A stretch of DNA of 59,715 bases. Origin: Herbinix sp. Its GTDB lineage: Bacteria > Bacillota > Clostridia > Lachnospirales > Lachnospiraceae. The notes beneath the pieces were generated by a model. The model saw only the letters and a program-made list of their open reading frames with translations. It was not told the origin of the DNA and did not search any database. Location of the stretch: positions 1 to 59,715 of the forward strand of contig JAQZBD010000013.1 of assembly GCA_029239235.1 (NCBI GenBank), written 5' to 3'. The translations under genes were made by a program, and so were the position numbers. Shown piece by piece: positions 36,609-45,061 of the stretch (its first letter is position 1; each line of letters opens with the position of its first letter).

Positions 36609-37970
36609 CTAAATCAGGGCACGGACGATCTCGTCCGTATGCATGCCGCGGGAGCCTTTGACCAGAACTGCGTCGCCAGGAGACAGAAAGGATTTCAACT
36701 CTGCTACGGCCTGATCGTTATTGTCAAAAACGCAGCAGTCAATCTCGGATCGGACGGAGTGGGCGCCTTCAGCCACGGCTTTCGACTCCGGACCGACGGT
36801 GAGTAAAATATCGACTCCGTTTTTCGCGGCGCAGACACCGACTTCAAAATGTGCCTGTCGGGAATACTCCCCCAGTTGGAGCATATCCGCCAGCACGGCT
36901 ACTCTGCGGCGAGCCTGGAACATCGAAAGAACGCTCAGGCTACTTTTGCACGCATCAGGACAGGAGTTATAGGAATCGTCGATGACGGTGACCTCGTTGA
37001 CATAGTAAATCTGCTGGCGCATGGCGAGGGGGCGGTAATCCCGGAGCGCGGCGGCGGCCCGGTCTAGGGGCACGCCCAGCCGCTCCGCCACGGCAAGACC
37101 GGCGAGGGCATCCAGAACATGGTGCATTCCAAGTACCGGCAGGGTCACATCGACGCTCTCTCTCCCGGTAGCAATGCAGCGGAAAGCGGTGGTTTCCTTT
37201 TGAACCGTAACTCCCTCCGCGCGGAAATCACACCAGGGCGCTGTACCGTAAAAGACAGTCTCATAGGTTGTCCTTCCACGGAGTTTGGCGAGCATCGGGT
37301 CGTCCCCGTTTAAAAATAGAACGGAACCCAGTGTGAACCAGTCGGTAATGTGCAGCTTCTCCCGCAGGATGTTCTCACGCGTTTTGAGCTGGCTGATGTG
37401 AGAAATGCCGATGTTGGTCATGACGGCGTACTTCGGCTGGGCGACCCTCGCAAGGCGCGCCATTTCGCCGAAATCGCTCATCCCCATCTCTACCACCGCC
37501 GCTTCGTGCTCCCTAGAAAACTCGAACATCATCAGCGGCAGCCCGATCTGGCTGTTATAGTTTCCCCTCGTCTTCATTACGTTGTATCTTGCGGAGAGTG
37601 CAAGGACGACCATTTCTTTCGTCGTCGTCTTCCCTGCGCTCCCCGTGATCCCAACGACAGGGATGGTAAATCTCTCTCGATAGGCGGCGGCAATGTGCTG
37701 GAGCGCCAGTTGAGTCGAATCCACCGCGATCCAGGCTTCTTCCCCCTCCATCCGCCTATGCTCCTGCGTCAACACGGCGGCCGCGCCTGAGGCGAATACG
37801 GCGTGCAGAAAGGTGTGGGCATCCGTCTTTTCTCCTTTGAGGGGGACAAACAGGGAGCCGTTAGTCACCTGCCGGCTGTCGGTCACCACCGAGGTCACCA
37901 CCGTATCCGGGTTCCCGCAGAGCAATTTTCCGCCGCACGCAGCGACGATTTTGCGTACCGTCATTTCCAT
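36609..37970 (-). CDS. murF: UDP-N-acetylmuramoyl-tripeptide--D-Ala-D-Xaa ligase
   Basis: 453 residues, Mur ligase fold: ATP loop GITGSAGKTTTKEM (about 105-118), RGNYNSQIGLPLMMFEFSRE, NIGISHISQLKTRENI, YNSCPDACKSSLSVL. It attaches the terminal dipeptide or depsipeptide to UDP-MurNAc-tripeptide in the cytoplasm. As a second MurF beside vanHAX-type genes, it may prefer D-Ala-D-Lac. It is conspicuously GC-rich compared with vanX, vanH and vanRS, so probably a separate acquisition. ATG at 37970, GAAAGGTG upstream. Confidence 0.92.
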   Translation of the reverse strand: MEMTVRKIVAACGGKLLCGNPDTVVTSVVTDSRQVTNGSLFVPLKGEKTDAHTFLHAVFASGAAAVLTQEHRRMEGEEAWIAVDSTQLALQHIAAAYRERFTIPVVGITGSAGKTTTKEMVVLALSARYNVMKTRGNYNSQIGLPLMMFEFSREHEAAVVEMGMSDFGEMARLARVAQPKYAVMTNIGISHISQLKTRENILREKLHITDWFTLGSVLFLNGDDPMLAKLRGRTTYETVFYGTAPWCDFRAEGVTVQKETTAFRCIATGRESVDVTLPVLGMHHVLDALAGLAVAERLGVPLDRAAAALRDYRPLAMRQQIYYVNEVTVIDDSYNSCPDACKSSLSVLSMFQARRRVAVLADMLQLGEYSRQAHFEVGVCAAKNGVDILLTVGPESKAVAEGAHSVRSEIDCCVFDNNDQAVAELKSFLSPGDAVLVKGSRGMHTDEIVRALI

Positions 37971-38063
37971 TGTAACAAGCACCTTTCTTATATAGATTAT
38001 GTTGCCTAAAAATTAGCTGTTATAAATATTTTCAATGTTTTTGGCATTTTTGAGCCGGCTCAA

Positions 38064-38672
38064 CTATGTGATGTAAAAATCAAAATATGTGTTTGGATAA
38101 GGTTCGTGTTTCAGTGTGTAATGCCACCACTCGCAATCGTATGAAACAAAACCGCTAGCCTCCATGATAGAACGAAGGTATTGACGGTTTCTCTCTTCTA
38201 CTTGCGTGATTCCTTTTGCTCCATGATGTGAGACTGAATCCATCAAATCAAAGTCGCCGCCCATTGGAACAAGTGTACCGGTAGCTAAATGATAAAGTGT
38301 TAAGTCAATTGCGCTGCCCCGACTGTGGCCTGACCTAGCAGCCACATATCCTTTTTCAATTATCTCGTTTTTGTCAATATTCGGATAGTGTTTTAGTTTA
38401 GTCCGCCCATCTTCAGGCTGTTTTGACCAGTGCAGAAAGCAATCTACGGCACATTGAGGGCGATAACCATCCCAAAGAAGCAAACCAAAGCCAAGAGATG
38501 CGGCGCTTTCACGTGCTTTTTCCAGGGCTGCGCACAAAACTCTCGTACCGACAATTCGATTTGCTACATATCCGTCCACCGGTTTGCCAATAAAATTATC
38601 CCATGTAGCGTATTTAGCATCCCAACGTATTCCGGATACAAACTCATCTACATAGACAAAATCATTTTTCAT
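38064..38672 (-). CDS. vanX: D-Ala-D-Ala dipeptidase VanX
   Basis: 202 residues, the length of VanX. Zinc ligands in SGHSRGSAIDLTL (His and Asp) and DCEWWHYTL (His, with catalytic Glu). FVYVDEFVSGIRWDAKYATW at the N-terminus is typical. It hydrolyses D-Ala-D-Ala so that only D-Ala-D-Lac enters the wall precursor. Start overlaps the ligase stop (TAATG), so translation is coupled. Confidence 0.96.
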   Translation of the reverse strand: MKNDFVYVDEFVSGIRWDAKYATWDNFIGKPVDGYVANRIVGTRVLCAALEKARESAASLGFGLLLWDGYRPQCAVDCFLHWSKQPEDGRTKLKHYPNIDKNEIIEKGYVAARSGHSRGSAIDLTLYHLATGTLVPMGGDFDLMDSVSHHGAKGITQVEERNRQYLRSIMEASGFVSYDCEWWHYTLKHEPYPNTYFDFYIT

Positions 38673-39709
38673 TATCTTTCTCCTTTCAATGTCAACGACA
38701 CAATCCGGTCAATCACTTCATTTAACGGCAACCCTGCGGCTGCCATCATTCTCGGATAACGGCTGTATGAGGTCATACCAGGCAAAGTATTAACCTCGTT
38801 AAGTATTACTTTTCCATCTTCCTTCAGGAACATATCCACCCGCGAAAGTCCCCTGCATCCTAAGGCTCGATATACAGCTTTTGCTGTCTCCTGAACAAGC
38901 AAGCGCGCCTCTGCTGATATGTCAGCGGGAACGGTTACCGTTGAGTTTTCGGAACCGTTTTCAGGCTTTTTTTCCTGATGGATTCTGAAAAAACCATGAG
39001 ATAGAGAAATTTGGTCTACCTCGCCTGCAATCAAATCCATATCGTTCCCTAATATCGCACATCCTACCTCGCTTCCAACGATAGCCTCTTCAATCAACAC
39101 CTTAGAGTCATACTGTCTTGCGGTTTCCACTGCACTCAGCAATTCTTCTTTTCGACATACTTTACTAACGCCGAATGATGAACCCGAACGGGCCGGCTTT
39201 ACAAAAACGGGATAAGTAAGCGCATCGGCATCAATATTCTCGTTTGCCGTGACAGTCCAGAAATTTGGCGTAGCAATTCCCGCGTTTCTAGCGACGATAT
39301 TAGCAAGGGATTTGTCCATACACAGAGCAGAACTTTGGACATCGCAGCCTGCATAGGGGATGCCGGAAAGTTCCAATAAACCTTGCATCGCACCATCCTC
39401 GCCAAGTTTGCCATGCAGAACAGGAAACACCATATCCAAACGAATAGTTTTGTATTGCCCCTGCTCCAGAACAAGCAATCCGTGTACGCTTCTGTCTGGT
39501 GACAGCATAGCCGGGTAGCAACTACCGTTTTCCCAATTTCCGTCAGGATACTGACAAAGCTTCCATACACCATCTTTCGTAATGCCGATATAGAAGGGTT
39601 CATACTTTTCGATATCAAGATTTTTTGCGACCTCTTGCGCAGATTTAACAGAGATGGGATGTTCTTCGGAACAGCCTCCAAATATAATTGCTATTTTCAA
39701 CCTATCCAT
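38672..39709 (-). CDS. D-Ala--D-Lac ligase (VanA/VanB/VanD family)
   Basis: 345 residues, D-Ala ligase fold. GGCSEEHPISVKSA at the N-terminus, then YPVFVKPARSGSSFGVSKV and EVDQISLSHGFFRIHQE followed by GSEN, the stretch that distinguishes D-lactate ligases from D-Ala-D-Ala ligases. It ends NEVNTLPGMTSYSRYPRMMA. The ATG at 39709 follows AAAGGAG and lies 4 bp after the vanH stop. Close to VanA/B/D/F by eye; the exact van type needs alignment. The gene order and PBP-type VanY point to VanD. Confidence 0.93.
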   Translation of the reverse strand: MDRLKIAIIFGGCSEEHPISVKSAQEVAKNLDIEKYEPFYIGITKDGVWKLCQYPDGNWENGSCYPAMLSPDRSVHGLLVLEQGQYKTIRLDMVFPVLHGKLGEDGAMQGLLELSGIPYAGCDVQSSALCMDKSLANIVARNAGIATPNFWTVTANENIDADALTYPVFVKPARSGSSFGVSKVCRKEELLSAVETARQYDSKVLIEEAIVGSEVGCAILGNDMDLIAGEVDQISLSHGFFRIHQEKKPENGSENSTVTVPADISAEARLLVQETAKAVYRALGCRGLSRVDMFLKEDGKVILNEVNTLPGMTSYSRYPRMMAAAGLPLNEVIDRIVSLTLKGER

Positions 39710-39713
39710 GCTG

Positions 39714-40670
39714 CTATCTCCTTTCAAATTTCAGGCAATTGTTAATAGTATTTTCAACAGTATCGCTCAGGGCGTGTTCTGTGTAATACGCGGTGTGCGG
39801 AGTAATAACTACATTCGGTAATTTTTGTAACCGCAGCAACTGTTTGCTTTCAATGGTTTTTTTACTGTAGTCAAAGTAGAAAACTCCTTCCTCTCCTTCG
39901 AGTACATCCAACGCCGCACCTCCTAGTTTACCGCTTTCCAACGCTGGAATAAGCGCATCGGTATCAAGAAGTGAACCCCGTGCAGTATTGATAATAAATG
40001 CGCCGTGCTTCATTTGCTCGATACTTTTATGATTAATAAGATGGTTTGTATCCGCGTTAAGTGGTGTATGGAGCGTTACAATATCGCTCTGCTGTAACAA
40101 TTCATCAAGAGGAACATAATCGGCAGAGGTTTTGGGACGATGGTCATAGGCTAATATGCGGCTGCCAAAGCCCCGCAGCCTGTCCATAACTGCTGCGCCA
40201 ATGCGTCCTGTGCCAATCACCCCAATGGTCATATCACGTAATTCTTTCCCCCGTACATCATTCAATCTGAAATCGTGTACATCTGTACGGCTGATAATGG
40301 ATTTTGTATTTCTCACCGCCATCAGCATCAGCATTAATGTGTAATCAGCTACACTATCGGGTGAATAAGCGACATTTTCAACGGATATGCCAAGACTCTC
40401 CGCGTATTTTACATTAATATGGTTATATCCAATACTTCTTGTGGAGATATACTTTACACCTGCTTGGCTGAGCGCAAGAAGAATGGAGTTTGTGATTTGA
40501 GTTTTATGATCGACGCTGATGCATCGATTTCCAAATGCCAGTTCAATATTAGCTTCAGATACCCCTGCATCTGTGATAGTTGGCATAACGCCAAAGCGAG
40601 GCGCCGTCTCTCGGAACAAAACAGACTCGTCCTGCCCGCATCCATAAATTGCAATTCCTATTTTTGCCAT
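39714..40670 (-). CDS. vanH: D-lactate dehydrogenase VanH
   Basis: 318 residues. NAD-binding GVIGTGRIGAAVMDRLRGFG, the VanH signature ISTRSIGYNHINVKYAESLG with NVAYSPDSVADYTLMLMLMA, and ITPHTAYYTEHALSDTVENT near the end (catalytic His). It reduces pyruvate to D-lactate for the adjacent ligase. First gene of the vanH-ligase-vanX unit, with VanR boxes about 170-200 bp upstream. Confidence 0.95.
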   Translation of the reverse strand: MAKIGIAIYGCGQDESVLFRETAPRFGVMPTITDAGVSEANIELAFGNRCISVDHKTQITNSILLALSQAGVKYISTRSIGYNHINVKYAESLGISVENVAYSPDSVADYTLMLMLMAVRNTKSIISRTDVHDFRLNDVRGKELRDMTIGVIGTGRIGAAVMDRLRGFGSRILAYDHRPKTSADYVPLDELLQQSDIVTLHTPLNADTNHLINHKSIEQMKHGAFIINTARGSLLDTDALIPALESGKLGGAALDVLEGEEGVFYFDYSKKTIESKQLLRLQKLPNVVITPHTAYYTEHALSDTVENTINNCLKFERR

Positions 40671-40732
40671 GTTTTAGATTTATCCTTTCATATAACATTC
40701 TTCTTTGCTTTTATCGCATACTATTTCTAATT

Positions 40733-40876
40733 CGGGTAGGTTTTGCGGCAAGCGCAAAAACCTCTCAGTAACTCTTATTATAAAAGCCTGTCCGATTCGA
40801 CAATTTCATCTTATCGAAATCAGGCAGGCGATGTTGGAATTTTTGCTTATCAAAATCTTAATAAATTCTTATGAAG
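40733..40876 (-). promoter_or_regulatory. VanR-box promoter region before vanH
   Basis: Minus strand: CATAAGAATTT, ATTAAGATTTT, GATAAGCAAAA at 11-bp steps (40841-40876), then TTCCAACAT, an inverted repeat GCCTG...CAGGC (40786-40829), a TATAAT just after it (about 40779), and a second hairpin AGGTTTTTGCG/CGCAAAACCT. The TATAAT, or a TAAGAT inside the inverted repeat, may be the -10. Confidence 0.7.
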
Positions 40877-40882
40877 AACTTA

Positions 40883-41857
40883 TTATTTTCCTATACTATT
40901 GTATACAGCTAATGCATCGATAATATTATACTGTTCCGAATGGTGATCCCCGTTAGCACCAGCTGAAATCATAATATATTCTCGTTTACCCACTTTGGCG
41001 AGACTCGCGAGACATAGACCGGCTTCATCGGTATATCCAGTTTTTCCTCCCAAAATTTCCCCATCAATAATGCTTTGATTACTAAGCCCTTTAAACATGG
41101 TACTATAAAAGGTTATCCCATCAGGATGCCTATTCGTAGGCCCTGTGGAATGACGAGACGACGTAAAAACCTCCCGGAAAGTATCATTTTGCAAAGCATA
41201 GCTTAGAAGAATAGCCAGATCTTTGACTGTAGTATAGTGGTTTTCATTGTGAAGTCCAGTGGAATTTTCAAAATGGGTGTTGTCCATGCCGAGATCTGCC
41301 GCCTTTTGATTCATCACCCCTACAAAGTCCTTCTCCGACCCTGCAATGTAATCAGCAAGCCCAATACAAGACTCTGCCCCACTAGGAAGCAGCACCCCGT
41401 ATATAAGGTCAATTGCCCTGACCTGCTCACCCGGTTGAAAACCTGCCATTGATGCATCCGCTTCATACAGCCCCTGAAACGTAGAATTGGTAAGTTTGAT
41501 TTTTCCGTTTATATTAGGTAAATTTTCTATCGCAACAATGGCTGTCATCATTTTAGTTAAAGAAGCAGGATAGATTTTTTCTTCAATATTTTTCTGCATC
41601 AGGATGGTATGATCTTTTAAACGGATCAGAATCGCATTAGGACTGTTGAGCTTATTAGGAGATATAGAGACAGAGGTATCAGCTTCTATCTTTGAGATCG
41701 GATCCAGTGTTCTTCTATCGTCATATTCTTTCTCAAATATATATTGGTTTTCTGAAGTATTGATGAATTTGTAAACAAAAGCGGCAATTACAACCATCAA
41801 CATAAATGTTACAAATCTGCGCATTCTTGCCTTTTTCTTTTTTACTTTTCGTACCAT
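40883..41857 (-). CDS. vanY: PBP-type D-Ala-D-Ala carboxypeptidase (VanY of VanD type)
   Basis: 324 residues. One N-terminal membrane anchor (FVTFMLMVVIAAFVYKFI), then a peptidase S11 domain: SxxK in IYPASLTKMMTAIV, the second motif in GVLLPSGAESCIGL, and KTG in GGKTGYTDEAG. Removes the terminal D-Ala from late precursors. VanY of vanA/B types is a zinc enzyme; a penicillin-binding-type enzyme in the order R-S-Y-H-ligase-X is the VanD arrangement. It has its own VanR boxes in the 93-bp gap after vanS. Confidence 0.88.
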   Translation of the reverse strand: MVRKVKKKKARMRRFVTFMLMVVIAAFVYKFINTSENQYIFEKEYDDRRTLDPISKIEADTSVSISPNKLNSPNAILIRLKDHTILMQKNIEEKIYPASLTKMMTAIVAIENLPNINGKIKLTNSTFQGLYEADASMAGFQPGEQVRAIDLIYGVLLPSGAESCIGLADYIAGSEKDFVGVMNQKAADLGMDNTHFENSTGLHNENHYTTVKDLAILLSYALQNDTFREVFTSSRHSTGPTNRHPDGITFYSTMFKGLSNQSIIDGEILGGKTGYTDEAGLCLASLAKVGKREYIMISAGANGDHHSEQYNIIDALAVYNSIGK

Positions 41858-41920
41858 AATAAAACAACTCCTTCTTCTGTGCTGATACTATTTAAACACA
41901 GAAGAAGGAGCTATGTTGGA

Positions 41921-41953
41921 ATTCCTTCTTATGAACTTCTTAAGATTCTATTA
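41921..41953 (-). promoter_or_regulatory. VanR boxes before vanY
   Basis: Minus strand: AATAGAATC, TTAAGAAGTTC, ATAAGAAGGAA, then TTCCAACAT: the same 11-bp-phased pattern and the same downstream TTCCAACAT as at vanH and the VanZ-family gene. The first box reaches into the vanS stop codon. Confidence 0.7.
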
Positions 41954-43084
41954 AAACGGAAGCTTTACTGTAAATGTAGTATTTTCTGTGTTGCTTTCCA
42001 CAGAGATTGTTCCATTGTGAGCCGTGACAATTTCTTGTGCGATTGCCAAACCTAATCCTGCTCCACCAGTGTTTGTGGAACGTGCAGAATCTAATCGGTA
42101 AAATTTTTCAAAAATAGTTTCAAGCTTTGTCTGCGGTATTGGATTTCCCTGATTAGTAAAAGTTATAACAATATTTTTGTCCTGCTGTTTAGCAGAAATG
42201 TCAATGGCGCTGTTTACATAGCTATAGACTATCGCATTTTTCAAAATGTTATTGAACACACGAGCCAGTTTGTCTGCGTCTCCCCACAGAGTGAGGTCGT
42301 CAGGCACATTGACAGACACCGACTTTTCCTGTGGAGTCAGCATTGGATAGAATTCATCTGCTATCTGCTGGAGCATGAACAGTAAATTGATTTTTTCTTT
42401 ATTCAAAATAATAGTTTGAAGGTTAAATCTTGTGATCTCAAAAAACTCATTAATAAGCTGCTCTAATCGATAAGCTTTTTCCAATGTAATACCAACATAT
42501 TTTGCCTTCTGTTCAGGAGGCATATCAGAAGCTTCATCCAGAAGACTTAAGTAGCCTATAACAGAGGTCAAAGGTGTCTTTATATCATGAGCCAAGTAAA
42601 CTACCAAATCATTTTTGCGCTGTTCAGCATCAAGTGTAGCTTTCTTTTGTTTTTCCAAGTTGCTTTTTATCTGATTAAGCTTATTTTCCATAAAGTCCAA
42701 TTCCGGTGACAAAGTAATTTCATCATCGGATTCCTCAGCAAGTTTATCTATTTCAGTAATGACTTCATCGAAATATTTAGTAAACCAGGAAATCGAAAAT
42801 TTAAGCAGAATAACTAAGAATATGAGAATCACAATAAGTGTAATAGCTTCTATATTATTAAGAAATAGGAGATGTGAAATCGTTATTGCCTCTCTGTCAC
42901 GCATATGAAACGTGTTTATTAGAAATTGTACAATACTATCTCCAACACTGAAGTTTTTTTGAATTACAAAACGTAGGAGGATAACAGTTGCAGCTGTGAC
43001 AAAAACAATAAGGAGCATTCGAGAAAATACTTTCCTTTTTAATTTTGTATAATCACTACTTCTTTTATCACTTTTATTTATCAA
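41951..43084 (-). CDS. vanS: sensor histidine kinase VanS
   Basis: 377 residues with two membrane segments (about 22-42 and 75-97), an extracellular loop of about 30 residues, a HAMP-like coiled coil, H-box LAHDIKTPLTSVIGYLSLL, then N-box NILKNAIVYS and G-box GGAGLGLAIAQEIV. The small external loop matches VanS types that sense wall stress or drug indirectly. The best start is a TTG at 43084 that overlaps the last codons of vanR, downstream of GGGGGG; the longer frame to 43141 runs into vanR. Confidence 0.92.
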   Translation of the reverse strand: MINKSDKRSSDYTKLKRKVFSRMLLIVFVTAATVILLRFVIQKNFSVGDSIVQFLINTFHMRDREAITISHLLFLNNIEAITLIVILIFLVILLKFSISWFTKYFDEVITEIDKLAEESDDEITLSPELDFMENKLNQIKSNLEKQKKATLDAEQRKNDLVVYLAHDIKTPLTSVIGYLSLLDEASDMPPEQKAKYVGITLEKAYRLEQLINEFFEITRFNLQTIILNKEKINLLFMLQQIADEFYPMLTPQEKSVSVNVPDDLTLWGDADKLARVFNNILKNAIVYSYVNSAIDISAKQQDKNIVITFTNQGNPIPQTKLETIFEKFYRLDSARSTNTGGAGLGLAIAQEIVTAHNGTISVESNTENTTFTVKLPF

Positions 43085-43772
43085 TTTTATAGCCAACCCC
43101 CCATACGGTCTTGATATATTTAGGACGCTCTGCATTGTCATGCATTTTTTCCCTTAAATGCCGGATATGAACCATTACCGTATTATTGCTATTAGTGAAA
43201 TACTTATCTCCCCATACCTCCTGGAACAATTCTTCCGAACTTACCACCCGTCCACGATTGGAACAAAGAACCCAAAGAATTGAAAACTCTGTAGGAGTGA
43301 GAGATAACTTTTTTTCATTCAGCGTACATTCATGGGTATCCATGTCCAATACCAGACCTGAAAAGGCAATCAGGTGTTCTTCCTGGTTTGGCTCAGCAGA
43401 GTTATATTTGGTAAATCTCCGGAGCTGCGCCTTGACGCGGGCAGCAAGCTCCAAAGGCCGAAACGGTTTTGTTACGTAATCATCCGCACCTAGTGTCAAT
43501 CCGGTAATTTTATCAATTTCTTCTTCTTTAGCAGTCAGCATGATAACAGGGAAATTATGATTTTCCCTGATTTTCTGACAGAGAGTAAAGCCATCAATAT
43601 CCGGCAGCATGACATCAAGTATCGCAAGATCTAACTGTTCCGACTCAACACACCGTAACGCATCTTGACCGTTATAAAATTTGTATATTGTAAAACCTTC
43701 ATTTTTTAAATAAACTTCAATCAGGTCCGCTATGGACTGCTCATCGTCTACAACCAAAATATTGATACTCAT
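43074..43772 (-). CDS. vanR: OmpR-family response regulator VanR
   Basis: 232 residues. Receiver domain with D9-D10, phospho-acceptor D53 in LAILDVMLPDIDGF and MLTAKEEEIDKITG, then an OmpR-type winged helix ending GRVVSSEELFQEVW...IRHLREKMHD...VWGVGYKIDK. Activates van promoters when phosphorylated by VanS. Overlaps vanS by 11 bp. A MITE-like element lies in its 5' leader, between the ATG and the -10. Confidence 0.94.
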   Translation of the reverse strand: MSINILVVDDEQSIADLIEVYLKNEGFTIYKFYNGQDALRCVESEQLDLAILDVMLPDIDGFTLCQKIRENHNFPVIMLTAKEEEIDKITGLTLGADDYVTKPFRPLELAARVKAQLRRFTKYNSAEPNQEEHLIAFSGLVLDMDTHECTLNEKKLSLTPTEFSILWVLCSNRGRVVSSEELFQEVWGDKYFTNSNNTVMVHIRHLREKMHDNAERPKYIKTVWGVGYKIDK

Positions 43773-43793
43773 AAGTTCTATTCCTTCTTCCTA

Positions 43794-43960
43794 ATTAAGG
43801 AACAACAAAATAATAACTTCCCAGTTTTGAAGCGGCTATTTTCCGCCAATACTGCGTTATCCTCAGTTGCAATAGCCCCACTATTGCGCCCTCCGCTGCC
43901 TTGTCTTGACAAAAACTATCTCGCTTAAAAATCGGGTTTTATTATTTAGTTGTTCCTAAT
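43794..43960. mobile_element. MITE-like element in the vanR leader
   Basis: 167 bp, non-coding, with terminal inverted repeats: left ATTAAGGAACAACAAAATAA, right (complement) ATTAGGAACAACTAAATAA. The inside is more GC-rich, with GCAATAGTGGGGCTATTGC able to form a hairpin, unlike the flanking A+T-rich DNA. No transposase. It separates the vanR -10 (43968-43973) from vanR and lengthens the leader. Confidence 0.7.
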
Positions 43961-43967
43961 ACTCATT

Positions 43968-44038
43968 ATTATAGTACTTCAAAACAAAAATTTATATCAT
44001 AATAATTTTCTTAATAAAACCTTAAGGTTTTATTAAGA
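43968..44038 (-). promoter_or_regulatory. vanR promoter with VanR-like boxes / perfect palindrome
   Basis: On the minus strand a TATAAT (43973-43968) is preceded by TTAATAAAACC, TTAAGGTTTT, ATTAAGAAAATT at about 11-bp steps. The same segment forms a 28-bp perfect palindrome with arm CTTAATAAAACCTT (44011-44038). No good -35 is present, as expected for an activator-dependent promoter; this suggests autoregulation of vanRS. Confidence 0.62.
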
Positions 44039-44124
44039 TGGCTTTAATATACTTCCCATACTAATATAAAGGACTACATATGAAATGCAATCCTTTCATA
44101 AGGTAGTCGTTTATCCAGCTTTTT

Positions 44125-44907
44125 TCAGCTCATATCAGACAGCTTGTCCAGCATGTGCTTTTTCAGCACTGGATATACATAGAAGTTGGTAATCAAGCCT
44201 ATTAAGCTCATTGTTATGAATAGGAACATCAAAATTCCCACCGCAGGGAGCAGTAACAGCGGCAATAGAGTCAATACAGAGCAAAGGGTGAGTATCCCCA
44301 GATTTGGAAAGAACCTGATTATAGAAAATATAAAAGCGTTCTTATATATCTGTTTTACTGAAAGCCTGAATGTAATCAGCATCGGATAAATATACATATG
44401 CATCATCACATAGATGATGAAAAATATTATTACAAAAAAAGCTGCTGCAGTCTGAAGCATGTTTTTTTCGCTTATTCTCATATAAAAGCTGATATCAATT
44501 CCAATAATAAGTACCACAGCCAGATCAATAAGACATATGAGGCTGCTTTGTCCTGCATTTTTAATGGCATGTTCCTTAAAATCCCCCCACAAAAACGCAT
44601 GCTCTTCACGGGAGAAATTCCTTAGTATGTAAGTAAAGCCTGCCTGTACGGGGCCAGTTGTCACAACCGGTATACATACCAGGGTAGCACCAGCTGCAAA
44701 GTAAAACATCAATTCATAAATGCTATTGCCTGTCATAACTGTGCTTTTATTCAGCATCGGCAGAAAAAACTGTGCAACCAGAGGCATCACTATCACTGCA
44801 GGCAGATTGAATAAAAGGAACAGCATATTCAGCTTGACAAGGTGCCAGAACTTGCGCAGGAGTATATTGAAGAAAATGACTATCCGGGGCTTGGGTGGGG
44901 CATACAT
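44125..44907 (-). CDS. DUF624 (YesL-like) membrane protein
   Basis: 260 residues with six membrane segments; LVKLNMLFLLFNLPAVIVMP near the N-terminus and FKEHAIKNAGQSSLICLIDL fit DUF624. YesL-type proteins are regularly encoded with sugar ABC importers of the CUT1 class. Last gene of the operon that begins at 51013, after an intercistronic hairpin. Confidence 0.85.
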   Translation of the reverse strand: MYAPPKPRIVIFFNILLRKFWHLVKLNMLFLLFNLPAVIVMPLVAQFFLPMLNKSTVMTGNSIYELMFYFAAGATLVCIPVVTTGPVQAGFTYILRNFSREEHAFLWGDFKEHAIKNAGQSSLICLIDLAVVLIIGIDISFYMRISEKNMLQTAAAFFVIIFFIIYVMMHMYIYPMLITFRLSVKQIYKNAFIFSIIRFFPNLGILTLCSVLTLLPLLLLPAVGILMFLFITMSLIGLITNFYVYPVLKKHMLDKLSDMS

Positions 44908-44990
44908 GAGAGATCAATCCTTTCTTGCTGGATTCAACGGTATATTGCCTGTCTACAGCAAACTGCATAAGTAGATATCATATCCAGGTA

Positions 44991-45024
44991 GGAGTGTCGC
45001 ATCATTCTACTTTTGCGACACTCC
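44991..45024. terminator. intercistronic hairpin after the solute-binding protein gene
   Basis: GGAGTGTCGCA (44991-45001) pairs with TGCGACACTCC (45014-45024). On the minus strand it is not followed by a T run, so it may act as an mRNA-stabilising or partial terminator structure that raises the solute-binding protein over DUF624. Confidence 0.6.
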
Positions 45025-45061
45025 CTTTTGTTTTTGTTATTTTATTATACCGCAGGCTTAC

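Noticed and set aside
37350-37790. 146-codon plus-strand ORF opposite murF
   Set aside because: Shadow of a GC-rich gene in another frame; no ribosome binding site and no recognisable motif.
39199-39681. 160-codon minus-strand ORF within the van ligase gene
   Set aside because: Alternative frame of the ligase gene; the ligase frame has clear family motifs.
44011-44038. 28-bp palindrome as a terminator of the DUF624 gene
   Set aside because: It could act so, but it is A+T-rich, lies directly above the vanR -10, and contains the 11-bp-spaced boxes; an operator role fits better.
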